Positions 53,176 to 62,050 of a stretch of DNA of 64,000 nucleotides are shown piece after piece; the stretch's first letter is position 1, and each line of letters begins with the position of its first letter. The notes beneath the pieces were generated by a model that was not told the DNA's origin, searched no databases, and saw nothing but the letters and a program-made list of their open reading frames with translations. The position numbers and the translations under genes are program-made. This DNA is from Pseudomonas sp. PDM04 (lineage in GTDB: Bacteria > Pseudomonadota > Gammaproteobacteria > Pseudomonadales > Pseudomonadaceae): positions 186,001-250,000 of the forward strand of contig NZ_JACVAI010000003.1 in NCBI RefSeq assembly GCF_014851765.1. Direction: 5' to 3'.

Positions 53176-54707
53176 GCTCGATACAAGAAGTTTCCAAGGT
53201 TCAGGCGCTCCAGGGAAGAGGGGTGATCAGCCCATGGCCGCTGATCATACTGGCGGGGCTGGCGTTGGTTGTCAGATTTCACGGCATTACGGTTCCGGTG
53301 ATCTGGTACGACGAAAGCTATAGCCTGTCGTTGAGTGAGCGTTCACCTGCATCGATCTGGTTTGCAACGGCAGTGGATGTTCATCCGCCGTTGTATTACG
53401 TGCTTCTTCATTACTGGATGCTGCTGTTTGGCAATGGCGTCGCGGCTGTGCGCGGCCTGAGTGCAGTGGCAGACGTCGGGGCACTGCTGTTGTCGGTCAA
53501 GCTGATGAGCCTCGTCGCCACGCAGAGGGCGGCTTTTATCGCGGGGTTGCTGCTGGTGCTGCTACCGATATCGGTGCGGTATAGCCAGGAAGCCCGTATG
53601 TACACTTTGCTGGGGTTCTGGCTGATGGCGGCCAGTGTTTCCCTGGTCAGCTGGGTCCGACAGCCGCACTGCATGCGTTATCCGGTCATGTACGTCGTGC
53701 TGATGACCGCTGCTTTTTACACGCATTACTTTGCAGCATTGTGCGTGCCAGTGCATTGGTTGTATTGGTCAGGCGCTGGCAGCGGCCGGCCTGCGGCATT
53801 AGCGTGGCGCAGGTGGCTCTCGGTCAACGTCGCGATTGTCATCCTGTATTTGCCGTGGCTGCCTCATCTTGTCGGGCAATCAGTGCGCATGAAAGGGCTT
53901 GAGTGGATCAGCCCGACCACATGGAACATGCTGCCGGAACTGGTTTCGCAATTTGTCGCAATGGCGTCGCCCCCCGGCGACCGAACGTGGGTCGCCTCGG
54001 TTATCCTGGCCCTCATGATCATCTGCGCTACGCAGGCGGTGCGCTACGGGCGCATTGATCGCCGTTCAGCGCTGCTGATCGTTGCCTACTTCTTCTTACC
54101 GGTGGTCACGGTTTTTGTCTCGTCCTGGGCCAAGCCCATTTTCGTTCCCAGGTATTTTGTATTTGCGGCAGTCGGCTTGCCGTTGATCGTCGCGCTGGCG
54201 CTGGATGGGTTGGCAATGCGACGACCCGTGCTGGCAAGTATATGCTTGAGCGTTTTTATCGCCGGTGAAGTACATGGATTGATCAAGGTGTTCACCCAGT
54301 GCGATGGACTGAACGGCACGTATGAACGCAACATGATCCGGCCGGATATTCTGGCGGATGGCATCAAGCAACAGCTTCAGGCGGGGGACGAGATCATTGT
54401 CGATGGCCCGTTCTGGTACTTGCCGTTTAGCTACTACAACAACACGGGGATTGAGCCCAGGATCTATGTGGGAAGAATGGAGGTTCCTCATGTGCTGGGT
54501 GGTGGAGCTCTTATTCCCCAGCGTCTGGATTGGACCTTTTCCATTGATGATGCCCTGACGTCCCGCCCGAGAAATAGAGTCTGGTGGGTGACAGGCGAGC
54601 CCGATCCCCAGGGCCCCATCTCTTTCCCGAGTGGGTGGAGACAAATCCTGACCCTCAAGGGCGGTGACGTAGAGGCGTTGTTGTTTGTTCGGGGCAATGA
54701 GCCCTGA
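53172..54707 (+). CDS. GtrC-like/GT39 membrane glycosyltransferase
   Basis: A 511-residue protein with about ten or more membrane helices and a GT-C fold of the ArnT/PMT type. The catalytic-type acidic pair is in [17 protein letters not shown], followed by [15 protein letters not shown], a segment often seen in these enzymes. A periplasmic soluble domain lies at the C-terminus (about 390-511). It probably transfers a sugar from the lipid carrier made by the GtrB-like protein, onto O-antigen or another surface polymer; the acceptor is unknown. The ATG at 53172 overlaps the upstream TGA; a longer in-frame ORF extends back into gtrB and is rejected. Codon use is less GC-biased than in the flanking genes. 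Confidence 0.85.
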   Translation: MSSIQEVSKVQALQGRGVISPWPLIILAGLALVVRFHGITVPVIWYDESYSLSLSERSPASIWFATAVDVHPPLYYVLLHYWMLLFGNGVAAVRGLSAVADVGALLLSVKLMSLVATQRAAFIAGLLLVLLPISVRYSQEARMYTLLGFWLMAASVSLVSWVRQPHCMRYPVMYVVLMTAAFYTHYFAALCVPVHWLYWSGAGSGRPAALAWRRWLSVNVAIVILYLPWLPHLVGQSVRMKGLEWISPTTWNMLPELVSQFVAMASPPGDRTWVASVILALMIICATQAVRYGRIDRRSALLIVAYFFLPVVTVFVSSWAKPIFVPRYFVFAAVGLPLIVALALDGLAMRRPVLASICLSVFIAGEVHGLIKVFTQCDGLNGTYERNMIRPDILADGIKQQLQAGDEIIVDGPFWYLPFSYYNNTGIEPRIYVGRMEVPHVLGGGALIPQRLDWTFSIDDALTSRPRNRVWWVTGEPDPQGPISFPSGWRQILTLKGGDVEALLFVRGNEP

Positions 54708-54728
54708 ACAACCGGGACGCTGTTGACG

Positions 54729-56348
54729 TCAGGCCGCTGCCACTTCATTAGGCTCAAAACTGTCCGCCCGCGCCATCTGCCACATCCGCGAATAGAATTC
54801 GCCGTTCACTTCGCCGGTCAGCAGTTCCCCTGGCTTGAGGAAGACGTGCAACTGCGAGAACAGCTTGATCTCGGTCGCCGACATGCGTCGCACCAAGTGC
54901 TTGGCCGACAGTTGCGACGGGTGTTCGAGGCCGGCGGCGGCGAGCATTTCGGCCAGGCCCTTGAGGGTGTTGCGGTGGAAGTTGTAGACGCGCTGGGCCT
55001 TGTCCGGCACCACCAGGGCGCGCTGGCGCAGGGTGTCCTGGGTGGCGACGCCGGTCGGGCACTTGTTGGTGTGGCAGCTTTGCGACTGGATGCAGCCGAT
55101 GGCGAACATGAAGCCGCGGGCCGAGTTGGCCCAGTCGGCACCGATGGCCAGGACGCTGGCGATGTCGAAGGCGCTGACGATCTTGCCACTGGCGCCGAGT
55201 TTGATCTTGTCCCGCAGGTTCAGGCCGACCAGGGTGTTGTGCACGAACAGCAGGCCTTCGCGCATCGGCACGCCGATGTGGTCGGTGAACTCCACCGGCG
55301 CTGCGCCGGTGCCGCCTTCCTTGCCATCGATGACGATGAAGTCCGGCAGGATGCCGGTTTCCAGCATCGCCTTGGCGATGCCCATGAATTCCCAGGGATG
55401 GCCCAGGCACAGTTTGAAGCCCACCGGTTTGCCACCCGACAGTTCACGCAACTGCTGGATGAACTGCATCAGTTCGATCGGCGTGGAAAACGCGCTGTGT
55501 CGCGATGGCGAGATGCAGTCTTCGCCCATCAGGATGCCTCGGGTCTCGGCGATTTCCCGGGTGACTTTGTGTTTGGGCAGAATCCCGCCGTGGCCGGGTT
55601 TGGCGCCCTGGCTCATCTTGATCTCGATCATCCGCACTTGCGGTGTCTGCGCCTGGGCGGCAAAACGTTCCGGGTCGAAGCGACCGTCTGCAGTGCGGCA
55701 TCCGAAATAGCCGCTGCCGAGTTCCCAGGTCAGGTCGCCGCCGTTTTCCCGGTGATAGGCACTGATGCTGCCTTCGCCGGTGTCGTGGGCGAAGTTGCCG
55801 AGCTTGGCGCCCTGGTTCAGCGCGCGAATGGCGTTGGCGCTGAGCGAGCCGAAGCTCATGGCCGAGATGTTGAACACCGAGGCCGAATACGGCTGCGTGC
55901 ACTGCGGGCCGCCCACCGTGACGCGGAAACTGCTCGGGTCGCTCAACGGTGCCGGGCGCATCGAATGGCCGATGAATTCGAAGCCGGACTGATACACGTC
56001 GATCAGGGTGCCGAAGGGTTTGTCGGCGCTTTCGTTCTTGGCCCGCGAGTAGACCAGCGAGCGCTGGGCCCGGGAGAAGGGCAGGGCGTCGCTGTCGGAT
56101 TCGAGCAGGTACTGGCGGATTTCCGGGCGAATCCCCTCGACCAGATAACGGATGTTGCCCAGGATCGGGTAATTGCGGCGCACCGCGTGAGGGCTTTGCA
56201 GCAGATCGAACACGCCGATCAGGCTGAGCACCAGGGTGACGGCGGTGATTGGCCAGAGCCAGTCGTGCTCCAGGAAGGGCAGGCTGGCGAGGGTGAAGAT
56301 CACGCACGCGGCAAAGAAGGCATAGCGGCTCAGGAGTGACAGGCTCAT
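54729..56348 (-). CDS. FMN-binding glutamate synthase family protein
   Basis: A 539-residue protein with an N-terminal membrane region (two helices, about 8-42), followed by a domain like the FMN/iron-sulfur barrel of glutamate synthase. The 3Fe-4S pattern C-x5-C-x4-C appears in CIQSQSCHTNKCPTGVATQ. FMN-site sequences ISAMSFGSLSANAIRALN and DGKEGGTGAAPVEF are present. It lacks the glutaminase domain, so it is not a complete GOGAT. Its reaction is unknown. It converges on the gtr cassette with a 21-base gap. Confidence 0.88.
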   Translation of the reverse strand: MSLSLLSRYAFFAACVIFTLASLPFLEHDWLWPITAVTLVLSLIGVFDLLQSPHAVRRNYPILGNIRYLVEGIRPEIRQYLLESDSDALPFSRAQRSLVYSRAKNESADKPFGTLIDVYQSGFEFIGHSMRPAPLSDPSSFRVTVGGPQCTQPYSASVFNISAMSFGSLSANAIRALNQGAKLGNFAHDTGEGSISAYHRENGGDLTWELGSGYFGCRTADGRFDPERFAAQAQTPQVRMIEIKMSQGAKPGHGGILPKHKVTREIAETRGILMGEDCISPSRHSAFSTPIELMQFIQQLRELSGGKPVGFKLCLGHPWEFMGIAKAMLETGILPDFIVIDGKEGGTGAAPVEFTDHIGVPMREGLLFVHNTLVGLNLRDKIKLGASGKIVSAFDIASVLAIGADWANSARGFMFAIGCIQSQSCHTNKCPTGVATQDTLRQRALVVPDKAQRVYNFHRNTLKGLAEMLAAAGLEHPSQLSAKHLVRRMSATEIKLFSQLHVFLKPGELLTGEVNGEFYSRMWQMARADSFEPNEVAAA

Positions 56349-56393
56349 ACGGTTTCCTTGGTTCGGACTCAATAGCGTGGCTGATGACAACAT

Positions 56394-56499
56394 TGTGGGA
56401 GCGAGCCCTGCTCGCGAAATCGTCGGGTCAGTCGACGTCAAGGTTGAATCAACAATCGTATTCGTCGGAGTGCCGCCCAGAGTCGGCTCGCTCCCACAT
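56394..56499 (+). repeat. REP doublet (REPIN), partly degenerate
   Basis: TTGTGGGAGCGAGCCCTGCT with one extra C in the core, and an inverted half containing GGCTCGCTCCCACATG. It lies between the GOGAT-like gene and the LuxR-type regulator. Confidence 0.85.
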
Positions 56500-56512
56500 G
56501 AAGGCTGCGCAA

Positions 56513-57313
56513 TCAGGCATTTTGCGCCTGCAGAAAAATCGAAAACAGCTCCGACTGGGACTTGATCCCCAGCTTGCTGTACATGTGTTTCTTATGGACT
56601 TTCACGGTTTCGACGGAGATTTCCAGCTTGCGGGCGATTTCCTTGCTCGAGCAGCCGCTGAGCATCAGGCGCCCTACGTCCAGCTCCCGGGCGGTCAGTT
56701 GAGCGCCCTTGAGTTGCTGCACCGAGGCTTCCAGTTGCACTCGCCAGTCACCCTGCACCGGCGCGGGCGCGAGGGCCACGACCTCGTTGATTTCGTACGG
56801 CAGGCGCTGGCGCAACAGGCCGAGCACCCACGGCTGGATCAACGACAGCAGGGCAATCTGCCCGGCGCTGAAGCGTTGCTTGCTGCCCAGTGACAGACAC
56901 AGCGTGCGCTCGCCTTCGAGCTGACAATTAAACTGGATTTCGTCAGCCACGACATTCACACGAAAGTATCGTTGATAGTACTCGGTGAGTTCGAAATGCT
57001 CCGGTGCCACTTCCGATAAACGGTAGAGGCCGGTGCGCGACTGCTCGCGACAGGCGATGTAGAACGGGTCGAGCAGGTACAGGCCGCGCAGGTAATCCTG
57101 GAACAACGGGTCGGGGCCGCCATCTTCGCCGGGGCACTCGGCGAACACCTGCGGGTGTTGATCGGCGCTGAACAGCAGCGCGACCCAGCTGTCGCAGGGT
57201 ACGTATTGATCGAGCAGGCGCACCAGTTGCGTCCAGAAATTGGGCTTGTCCAGTGCGTCGATCAGTTGCCCTACCGAACGGTGCCAGGCGATGTCGTCCA
57301 GCGCGAGTGTCAT
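56513..57313 (-). CDS. LuxR-type transcriptional regulator
   Basis: A 266-residue regulator. The C-terminal HTH (about 200-262) reads LTARELDVGRLMLSGCSSKE and IARKLEISVETVKVHKKHMY, clearly LuxR/FixJ-type. The N-terminal 180 residues show no autoinducer-binding or receiver signature; they may bind a small ligand. It diverges from the amidohydrolase gene with a 126-base spacer, so it is the obvious candidate regulator of that gene and perhaps of the permease beyond. This is inferred from layout only. Confidence 0.9.
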   Translation of the reverse strand: MTLALDDIAWHRSVGQLIDALDKPNFWTQLVRLLDQYVPCDSWVALLFSADQHPQVFAECPGEDGGPDPLFQDYLRGLYLLDPFYIACREQSRTGLYRLSEVAPEHFELTEYYQRYFRVNVVADEIQFNCQLEGERTLCLSLGSKQRFSAGQIALLSLIQPWVLGLLRQRLPYEINEVVALAPAPVQGDWRVQLEASVQQLKGAQLTARELDVGRLMLSGCSSKEIARKLEISVETVKVHKKHMYSKLGIKSQSELFSIFLQAQNA

Positions 57314-57439
57314 GGCTCTACCCCTATGGTGTTACCCCGGCCGCGTGATTCCCTGGCCGGTTGCTTGCTGCGCATACTGGCGCACAGACACCGACCGGGC
57401 AATCTTTCTGCCGCCCGGCCACCAGAACAAGGGATACCC

Positions 57440-58261
57440 ATGAAGGTCGAACTCGCCCAATTGGCGGGCCGTGACAACGACACGGCTTACAACCTCGAAC
57501 GCGCACTGGCAGCGATTGCCGGCTGCGCGGCCGACACGCACTTGATCATGTTTCCGGAAAGCCACCTGATGGGCTTCCCGTCGGCCGCTACCGTGGCCGC
57601 CGTGGCGGAACCGCTGGACGGTCCGAGCGTCAGCGCGATTGTCGCTGCGGCCCGTGAACGCAATGTGGCCGTAGTGATCGGCACCGCCGAAAACGATAAC
57701 GGCCGCTTCTTCAACACCACCCTGCTGATTACCCCCGAAGGCATCGCCCTGAAATACCGCAAGACCCATCTATGGGCCTCGGACCGCGGCGTGTATGAAG
57801 CGGGTGACCGCTATGCCACCTGCCTGTGGAACGGTGTGCGGGTCGGGCTGCTGATCTGCTACGACATCGAATTCCCGGAAACCGCCCGCGCCCTGGCGCA
57901 ACTGGGCGCCGAACTGTTGATCGTCACCAACGGCAACATGGACCCCTACGGCCCGACGCACCGCACCGCGATCATGGCCCGCGCCCAGGAAAACCAGGCA
58001 TTCGCGGTGATGGTCAACCGGGTGGAGGAAGGTGACGGCGGCTTGCTGTTTGCCGGCGGCAGTGCGCTGGTCGATCCGCTGGGCACGTTGCTGTTCGAGG
58101 CCGGACGTGATGAAGGCCGGTTTGCGGTGGAGCTGGACCTGAACCAACTGACGGCGGCCCGCCAGGATTATCGTTACCTGGATGACCAGCGACTGAAGCT
58201 GCCGGGGGAGAGGGTCGAGCATGCTGACGGATTGCGGGAGTTGCTGATTCCCAAGGGCTGA
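57440..58261 (+). CDS. Carbon-nitrogen hydrolase (nitrilase superfamily)
   Basis: A 273-residue amidohydrolase with the nitrilase catalytic triad E40 (MFPES), K108 (KYRKTHL) and C140 (ICYDIEFPE). This triad hydrolyses amides or N-carbamoyl compounds. The substrate is not decided. AGGG lies 7 bases before the ATG at 57440, and the longer ORF upstream crosses the promoter region of the divergent LuxR gene. An APC permease gene follows 213 bases downstream; together they suggest uptake and hydrolysis of an amine or amide. Confidence 0.92.
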   Translation: MKVELAQLAGRDNDTAYNLERALAAIAGCAADTHLIMFPESHLMGFPSAATVAAVAEPLDGPSVSAIVAAARERNVAVVIGTAENDNGRFFNTTLLITPEGIALKYRKTHLWASDRGVYEAGDRYATCLWNGVRVGLLICYDIEFPETARALAQLGAELLIVTNGNMDPYGPTHRTAIMARAQENQAFAVMVNRVEEGDGGLLFAGGSALVDPLGTLLFEAGRDEGRFAVELDLNQLTAARQDYRYLDDQRLKLPGERVEHADGLRELLIPKG

Positions 58262-58288
58262 CCCTGCACCGGGTCGCTTGCAAGGGCC

Positions 58289-58360
58289 CATCGCGAGCAG
58301 GCTGGCTCCCACGGAGTGCCTTTTCAATGGCATCGACTGTGGCCGCGGGCCGCTCGCGAT
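58289..58360. repeat. Degenerate REP pair
   Basis: TCGCGAGCAGGCTGGCTCCC near 58291, and a weak CTGTGGCCGCGGGCCGCTCG at 58337, in the spacer before the APC permease. Confidence 0.55.
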
Positions 58361-58474
58361 GAGGCCCTGCCAGACAACACTTTTGCTTGAACCGAAGAAC
58401 AATAAAGCAACACCCGAAAACCCTGCGCCGAACTCGGCTCTGCCATAAATCCAATAATTCCGGAGTAGTCGCTC

Positions 58475-59800
58475 ATGGCTCGTTTGCAACGCACCCTTTC
58501 ATTGGGGTCGGTGGTGCTGTTTGGCATCGCCTACATGACGCCGATCATTGTGCTCGGCACGTTCGGCATCCTCGCTCAATCCACCGAAGGCAGCGTGCCG
58601 GCCGCGTACCTGGCGGCACTGGTGGCGATGTTCTTCACCGCCATGAGCTACGGCCGCATGGCGTCGGCATTTCCCGTGGCCGGCTCGGCCTACAGCTACG
58701 TGCGCAAGGCCATCAGCCCCAAGCTGGGGTTCATTGCCGGTTGGGCGGTGTTGCTCGACTACCTGTTCCTGCCGATGGCGATCTGGCTGATCGGTGCGGC
58801 GTATCTGTATTCCGCGTTCCCGGCGGTGCCGCAATGGGTCTGGGTGCTGGCGTTCATCGGCATCACCAGCGCGATCAACATCGTCGGGCTGAAACTGGCC
58901 AATGGCATCAACGCCTTGTTGATGCTGGTGCAGTTTCTGGTGCTGATCGCCTTCGTTGCGTTGTGCGTGCATTACGTCGCGGGCGATGCGAGCACGCCAT
59001 TGTGGTCGATGAAACCGTTCTTCAATGGCGACATGCAGATGCCGCTGATCATGAGCGGCGCCGCCATCGCCTGTTACTCGTTCCTCGGTTTCGACGCGGT
59101 CAGTACCCTCACCGAAGAAACCCGTGACCCGCGCCGCACCATCCCGCGAGCGATCATGCTGATCACCCTGATCGGCGGGCTGATCTTCGTCGGCGTGTCG
59201 TACTTCGTGCAGATCGCGCACCCTTCGTTCCAGTTCGACAGCGTCGACTCGGCGGCTTATGAAATTGCCCGCAACATCGGCGGCGACCTGTTTGTGTCGA
59301 TCTTCCTGATCGGCCTGATCGTCGGCCAGTTCGCGTCGGGCCTGTCGGCCCAGGCCAGTGGTTCGCGCCTGTTGTTCGCCATGGGCCGCGACGGTGTGTT
59401 GCCCAAGTCCTTCTTCGGCACCTTGCACGAACGCTTCGGCACGCCGATCAACAGCATCCTGCTGTGCGCGGCCGTCGCCCTGCTGGCGTTGAAACTGGAC
59501 GTCACCACCTCGACCTCGTTCATCAACTTCGGCGCGTTCCTGGCCTTCAGCCTGGTCAACCTGTCGGTGATCTTTCACTACTGGATCGGTGGTGAGAAAA
59601 AAGGGCTGCGCGAGTTCGTGCTGTTCCTGTTGTTCCCCTTCATCGGCCTGGCGGCAGACTTGTGGCTGATGGTCAGCCTCGATCATCTGGCGATCTACCT
59701 GGGCCTGAGCTGGCTGGCGATCGGCGTGGTGTACCTGGCGGTGCTGACCGGTGGATTCCGCCGCCAGCCGCCGGAGATGGATTTTCAGGAAGCGTCGTAA
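58475..59800 (+). CDS. APC family permease
   Basis: A 441-residue, 12-helix amino acid/polyamine permease. The opening LGSVVLFGIAYMTPIIVLGTFG is the helix 1 motif, SYGRMASAFPVAGSAYSYVRK marks helix 2 to 3, and CYSFLGFDAVSTLTEETRDPRRTIPRA marks helix 6 (shown in part). The substrate may be putrescine or an amino acid; sequence alone does not say. It is downstream of the amidohydrolase on the same strand, with a 213-base spacer that could hold its own promoter, and a terminator follows. Confidence 0.92.
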   Translation: MARLQRTLSLGSVVLFGIAYMTPIIVLGTFGILAQSTEGSVPAAYLAALVAMFFTAMSYGRMASAFPVAGSAYSYVRKAISPKLGFIAGWAVLLDYLFLPMAIWLIGAAYLYSAFPAVPQWVWVLAFIGITSAINIVGLKLANGINALLMLVQFLVLIAFVALCVHYVAGDASTPLWSMKPFFNGDMQMPLIMSGAAIACYSFLGFDAVSTLTEETRDPRRTIPRAIMLITLIGGLIFVGVSYFVQIAHPSFQFDSVDSAAYEIARNIGGDLFVSIFLIGLIVGQFASGLSAQASGSRLLFAMGRDGVLPKSFFGTLHERFGTPINSILLCAAVALLALKLDVTTSTSFINFGAFLAFSLVNLSVIFHYWIGGEKKGLREFVLFLLFPFIGLAADLWLMVSLDHLAIYLGLSWLAIGVVYLAVLTGGFRRQPPEMDFQEAS

Positions 59801-59811
59801 GCGCAAACCTC

Positions 59812-59851
59812 CACCCCCGGTAGGCGCGAGCTCCCACGGGGGTGTTTTTTT
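59812..59851 (+). terminator. Rho-independent terminator of the permease gene
   Basis: CACCCCCG...CGGGGGTG stem followed by TTTTTTT, 12 bases after the stop. Its loop has a REP-like GCGCGAGCTCCCAC. Confidence 0.85.
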
Positions 59852-59915
59852 CGGGGTGACGGCGCGAGGGCACTCATGTGATCCTTGCGCTTTTCCCTGA
59901 GGTCAACGCCGCGTC

Positions 59916-60338
59916 ATGAGTCTTTCGCCCCGTATCATCCGCATCGCCGCCGCCCTGCTGATCGGTCCTGACGGCCGTACCCTGCTGGTGCGCAAGCGCG
60001 GCACCGAGGCCTTCATGCAACCGGGCGGCAAGATCGAAGCCCATGAACAACCGGTTCAGGCCCTGGCCCGCGAGCTGGAGGAAGAGTTGGGCTTGATCAT
60101 CGATCCGGCACACGCCACTTACCTGGGGCCCTTCTCGGCACCGGCGGCCAACGAGCCGGGGTTTGTCGTACAGGCCGAGCTGTTCCAGCTGACGATCGAT
60201 TCGCCGGTCACCCCGGCGGCGGAGATCGAAGAGGTGCGCTGGATCGACCCGACCACTGACGGCGACCTCAGTCTGGCGCCATTGACACGCGACCTGATCC
60301 TGCCGTTTTATCGAGCCTCGATGACCGCCATCGCCTGA
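59916..60338 (+). CDS. Nudix hydrolase
   Basis: A 140-residue Nudix protein with the complete box GGKIEAHEQPVQALARELEE followed by ELGL. It lacks extra domains, and the substrate is unknown; small enzymes of this type often act on nucleoside triphosphates. The ATG at 59916 follows the terminator of the permease gene by about 65 bases. The LysE-type exporter gene starts 27 bases after its stop, so the two are probably in one transcript. It is the third Nudix gene of the window. Confidence 0.9.
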   Translation: MSLSPRIIRIAAALLIGPDGRTLLVRKRGTEAFMQPGGKIEAHEQPVQALARELEEELGLIIDPAHATYLGPFSAPAANEPGFVVQAELFQLTIDSPVTPAAEIEEVRWIDPTTDGDLSLAPLTRDLILPFYRASMTAIA

Positions 60339-60364
60339 TCACCCACCGGCCAGGGACTGCGCCC

Positions 60365-61003
60365 ATGATTCCGCTTCAAGACCTGCTGATCTTCGCTGCT
60401 GCTGCCTTGCTGATGGTGCTGACCCCAGGGCCGAACATGATCTACCTGATCTCCCGTTCGATCTGCCAGGGGCGCAAGGCCGGGGTGACTTCCCTGCTCG
60501 GCGTGGTGGCGGGTTTTTTCGTGCACCTGTTCGCGGCAGCGGCGGGGCTGACGGCGGTGTTCCTGGCGGTGCCGCTGGCCTATGAGGTCTTGAAGTGGGC
60601 CGGTGCGCTGTACCTGTTGTGGCTGGCCTGGCAAGCCGTCAAGCCGGGGGCGCGGTCACCCTTCGAAGCGCGTCAGTTGCCGCCGGACTCCTCGCGCAAA
60701 CTGATCACCATGGGCTTTCTGACCAGTGCTCTGAACCCGAAAATCGCGGTGTTCTACCTGTCGGTGTTTCCGCAGTTCATTTCGCCTGAGCACGGGTCGG
60801 TGTTCACCCAGAGCATGCTCCTGGGGCTGACCCAGATCAGCGTCAGTTTCTGCGTCAACCTGCTGATCGCGATATTCGCCGCCGGCATTGCGTCGTGGTT
60901 CGTCAACAACCCGACCTGGTTGTCGGTGCAACGCTATTTCATGGGCTTTGTGCTGGCCGGGCTGGCGCTGCGGCTGATGTTCGAGCAACGGCGAGCGGCC
61001 TGA
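60365..61003 (+). CDS. LysE/RhtB family exporter
   Basis: A 212-residue membrane protein with about six helices. The family segment AAALLMVLTPGPNMIYLISR at helix 1 carries the TPGPN signature, and the central helix contains WAGALYLLWLAWQAVKPG. It probably exports an amino acid or derivative; the substrate is unknown. It converges on the MetR-type gene with only 13 bases between the stops, so no terminator fits between them except by overlap. It may be co-transcribed with the upstream Nudix gene. Confidence 0.92.
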   Translation: MIPLQDLLIFAAAALLMVLTPGPNMIYLISRSICQGRKAGVTSLLGVVAGFFVHLFAAAAGLTAVFLAVPLAYEVLKWAGALYLLWLAWQAVKPGARSPFEARQLPPDSSRKLITMGFLTSALNPKIAVFYLSVFPQFISPEHGSVFTQSMLLGLTQISVSFCVNLLIAIFAAGIASWFVNNPTWLSVQRYFMGFVLAGLALRLMFEQRRAA

Positions 61004-61016
61004 TAAGCGAGCGGGG

Positions 61017-61946
61017 TCATTTGACGGCGCTGACCCCATCCAGGGTCGAGAACGAAGTGTCCTTGGCTGTCAGCAGGAAATCGCGCATGTACGGCGCATC
61101 CAGCATGTCTGCACGAATCCCCGCGTACAACGTCGCAAACAATCCTTTCTCGCCCAGGCGCTTGGCCTTGACGTAGCCCCGCGAGCTGTATTCGTGCAGC
61201 GCCCAGTGCGGCATGCCGCAAACCCCACGGCCGCTGGCCACCAATTGCATCATCATCACCGTCAGTTCCGAGGTGCGGACCTGCGCCGGTTCGATGTCGG
61301 CCGGTTCCAGGAAACGGGTGAAGATGTCCAGCCGGTCTCGCTCGACCGGGTAGGTGATCAGGGTTTCCGTGAGCAGGTCTTCGGGAACGATGTACGACTT
61401 GTTCGCCAGGCGATGCTGATTGGCGACCGCCAGCATCGCTTCGTAGGTGAACAGGGGCACATAGGTAATGCCGGCGATGTCCAGCGGGTCGGAGGTCACC
61501 ACCAGGTCCAGGTCGCCTCGGGCCAGGGCGGGCAGGGGGGCGAAGGAGAAACCCGACGCCAGGTCGAGTTCGACTTCCGGCCAGGCATCGCGGAACTGGT
61601 CGATGGTCGGCATCAGCCATTGGAAGCAGCTGTGGCATTCGATTGCCATGTGCAAGCGCCCGGCGGTCCCGCCGGCCAGCCGCGCGATGTCGCGCTCGGC
61701 GCCCCGCAGCAATGGCAGGGTGGCCTCGGCCAGTTGCAGCAGGCGCAAACCGGCGCTGGTGAACCGCACCGGTTTGGTCTTGCGCACGAACAACGGCATC
61801 CCCAGCCGCTCCTCGAGCTCCTTGAACTGGTGGGACAGCGCCGATTGCGTCAGGTGCAGGCGCTCGGCCGCTTCCACCAGGCTGTCGGCTTCGCGCAGGG
61901 CGTGCAGGGTTTTCAGGTGACGGATCTCAAGCACCGGGGGCTCCAT
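61017..61946 (-). CDS. metR: LysR-type regulator, MetR
   Basis: A 309-residue LysR-type protein. The N-terminal winged HTH is LEIRHLKTLHALREADSLVE and AAERLHLTQSALSHQFKELE, a form typical of MetR, which activates methionine genes with homocysteine as co-effector. The substrate-binding domain (about 95-300) has the MetR-like stretches ECHSCFQWLMPTIDQFRDAW and GRGVCGMPHWALHEYSSRGY. I choose the ATG at 61946; an earlier in-frame start at 61970 adds 8 residues. No met biosynthetic gene is adjacent. The symbol rests on sequence resemblance from memory. Confidence 0.8.
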   Translation of the reverse strand: MEPPVLEIRHLKTLHALREADSLVEAAERLHLTQSALSHQFKELEERLGMPLFVRKTKPVRFTSAGLRLLQLAEATLPLLRGAERDIARLAGGTAGRLHMAIECHSCFQWLMPTIDQFRDAWPEVELDLASGFSFAPLPALARGDLDLVVTSDPLDIAGITYVPLFTYEAMLAVANQHRLANKSYIVPEDLLTETLITYPVERDRLDIFTRFLEPADIEPAQVRTSELTVMMMQLVASGRGVCGMPHWALHEYSSRGYVKAKRLGEKGLFATLYAGIRADMLDAPYMRDFLLTAKDTSFSTLDGVSAVK

Positions 61947-62050
61947 GAACAAAACTTGATGACAACGCACAAAGGTTGAGTTTGTCTCATGTTGGGTGGG
62001 CTGTCGATAACCTGTTTCGCCTGGCCTGTGAGAGAGCCCCCGGTTTTCCC

